In this document: one piece after another, positions 31,595 to 33,106 of the stretch
How positions within the stretch are numbered: the stretch's first letter is position 1
Layout: every line of letters starts with the position of its first letter
NCBI GenBank assembly: GCA_015060205.1
Contig: SUYY01000028.1
Coordinates: 1-33,106, forward strand
Direction of reading: 5' to 3'
Source: Bacteroidales bacterium
GTDB lineage: Bacteria; Bacteroidota; Bacteroidia; Bacteroidales; UBA932
Length of the DNA stretch: 33,106 bases
Translations under genes and position numbers: made by a program
The notes under the pieces: model-generated
Told to the model about the DNA's origin: nothing
What the model saw: only the letters and a program-made list of their open reading frames with translations
The model's database searches: none

Positions 31595-33106
31595 TCACCG
31601 GCCGGCAATCTCATTCACTACGATGTCAAGGATGTCTGCAGGGAAGCGGTCCGGCTGGGAGTACCAGAAGAAGGAATTTTCGCCTTCATAGGTTCCGGCC
31701 TTGATATGCTCGCCTGCCGGGAGATAACTGCTCACGTCGTTGGTATATCCCAGGACAGTCACAAACTTGTCCGGCCATAATTTCCTGATTTCGACTCCAT
31801 ATCTGGAGACAGCCTCTCTTGAGAGTCCCACGATCTTCCAGTTTCCTATGTTTATGATCTGGTAGTACACGGGCATATATTCCGGCATGGCGTTCCGCTC
31901 ATACTTATCAAGCATTATATCCGCCCACCTCACGTTCTTGGCATGTTCCACAAAACCCATGAAAGGCTCGTTCTGAGCACGGAACTCCCTGATTCTATCC
32001 TGTCCCCAAGGATGTATGGGCACAAGCACCGAGTCCAATGAAAAGGAAATTTCACCGCTGACAGGCTGAAACTCCTGATTCATACGGTCAAGGACATCGC
32101 CGGCAAGAATCTGACCCATCTGCATGAAATCACTGAACCGGGGATTGATATCTCCGCCACAACCTTGCATGAACTGGACGGAAGCACCGCCTGTCATATT
32201 CCTGAGAGTATACTTTGCATATGACGGGTAGTTGCCGTTCAGGGTGTAACTCTCGGCTCCGGAATTATTGAATACCGGATGGCAGGCGGCAGTGAAGATG
32301 ACATTCTCCAGTGTATTGTCCTGACCGAAGACCTGTACCACATCTACAGCCGAGTCATACACGGCATCCTTTCCTGACAAGGCCCTGTTGCCTCCGATAT
32401 CGGTGCGTGTACGTCCGAAATACACCTTGGACGGCTTCATGTTCTCCACCGCCTGCCTTGCCACTGAGACGAGAGTCGGCTTCACGACTGTGCGCATATA
32501 TTTCCAGTCCGGTCTCTGATGCGGTTCATGCCAGGCAAGCCAATACTGGGAGACCGGAGCAAAATGTGTGTGAGAAGCGTTTATCATTATGGCATCCGCT
32601 TCAACTCCTGTCTCCTGTGTGATTGCGGCCTTCACTTCGTTTATAAAAGTAAAATCAAAGCCGGTGAGATCTGTACCGATGATTATGACCGTCTTGCCGT
32701 TTTTACTGAAGGCTGTCGCTTCGGCTGTAAGGTTATTGTTGGTACTGTGGATATTGGCATACAGATTCCCGTCAGTGCCTATTACCATGAGACGGTCGCC
32801 AGCCACCGCTATCTGCCGAAGATCGATTCTGTAAGTCTCACCGTTATTGTAGCCTATCTGGATCCAGTTTACATCCAACGCGGAAGCACTGCGCTTCCAT
32901 AGTTTCTGGTTTGCTGTCAGGGCATAAAGGAAGCCCTCATGAAAAGCCATCCCTATCACTGTCTGGGCATGACCGACATCCTTCCACCTGACTTCATTTC
33001 CGGACAATTCGCCTTTCAGAAGCCTTCCGTCATCTGTCGCAGCATATATCTTTCCGGCACCTGCGGTCAAAGAGCATATTCCGTCAACTCCTGAAGCGGA
33101 AAGTTC
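31595..33106 (-). CDS. neutral ceramidase-like protein with beta-propeller, N-terminus outside the window
   Basis: About 503 codons in the window; the frame stays open past a TTG at 33070 to the edge, so the start lies beyond. The first 115 visible residues hold two to three tectonin/propeller-like repeats of about 42 residues (AGAGKIYAATDDGRLLKG; FHEGFLYALTANQKLWKR; VAGDRLMVIGTDGNLYAN). A neutral/alkaline non-lysosomal ceramidase-like domain follows: VIIIGTDLTG, zinc-site INASHTHFAP, AACHPVFNN. The position of the human ceramidase nucleophile (SSNLGDVSP) reads QGCGGDINP, with no Ser at the expected place, so amide-hydrolase activity on ceramide is doubtful. Location and substrate are unknown. 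Confidence 0.75.
   Translation of the reverse strand, partial: ELSASGVDGICSLTAGAGKIYAATDDGRLLKGELSGNEVRWKDVGHAQTVIGMAFHEGFLYALTANQKLWKRSASALDVNWIQIGYNNGETYRIDLRQIAVAGDRLMVIGTDGNLYANIHSTNNNLTAEATAFSKNGKTVIIIGTDLTGFDFTFINEVKAAITQETGVEADAIMINASHTHFAPVSQYWLAWHEPHQRPDWKYMRTVVKPTLVSVARQAVENMKPSKVYFGRTRTDIGGNRALSGKDAVYDSAVDVVQVFGQDNTLENVIFTAACHPVFNNSGAESYTLNGNYPSYAKYTLRNMTGGASVQFMQGCGGDINPRFSDFMQMGQILAGDVLDRMNQEFQPVSGEISFSLDSVLVPIHPWGQDRIREFRAQNEPFMGFVEHAKNVRWADIMLDKYERNAMPEYMPVYYQIINIGNWKIVGLSREAVSRYGVEIRKLWPDKFVTVLGYTNDVSSYLPAGEHIKAGTYEGENSFFWYSQPDRFPADILDIVVNEIAGR

Overview
The window looks like chromosomal DNA from a gut-type Bacteroidales (Bacteroidota) genome; I cannot resolve the genus. The evidence is a set of TAnnTTTG promoter boxes, typical of the Bacteroidota housekeeping sigma factor, close to many start codons, together with no consistent Shine-Dalgarno spacing and gene families that are characteristic of the phylum (CBM20-GH77 MalQ, the holB-ricT pair, a PG0541-type PII-like protein beside an RND pump, GxDLY-type SGNH hydrolases). 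Most genes are around half G+C. One block, 10.4-14.5 kb, is visibly more AT-rich.

Region 1 (1-4240) handles carbohydrate. It holds the tail of a starch-binding protein, a 4-alpha-glucanotransferase (malQ) that meets it at a shared hairpin terminator, and an OPA-family sugar-phosphate type transporter. Region 2 (4241-9372) has long intergenic stretches full of short palindromic repeats. They separate an Rpn-type PD-(D/E)XK nuclease, a secreted SGNH hydrolase and a MATE exporter.

Region 3 (9373-14658) is the most unusual part. rsgA is separated from a polyprenyl diphosphate synthase by an AT-rich block of three genes on the minus strand: a small lipoprotein, a 1063-residue exported lipase-like protein and a small exported protein. 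The block is bracketed by a perfect 62-bp direct repeat. That repeat is exactly the rsgA promoter plus the first 8 bases of rsgA, so the far copy now sits as a ready-made promoter in front of the block. The leftover rsgA start codon there opens a 7-codon reading frame whose stop overlaps the lipoprotein start (ATGA). This looks like an inserted cargo cassette that captured a housekeeping promoter.

Region 4 (14659-23720) is housekeeping. It contains polyprenyl synthase-U32 tRNA/rRNA hydroxylation-type protein (overlapping starts), rdgB-recO, and a tight minus-strand run trxA-omp-ispB-holB-ricT-trmB. Region 5 (23427-30612) is a complete tripartite RND efflux operon (tolC-like, adaptor, pump, PII-like accessory protein), divergent from an AraC-family regulator. 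The regulator promoter carries two 16-bp tandem direct repeats spaced 21 bp apart. Region 6 (30596-33106) has lgt, which overlaps the regulator tail to tail, and the C-terminal part of a neutral-ceramidase-like protein with an attached beta-propeller, cut by the window end.
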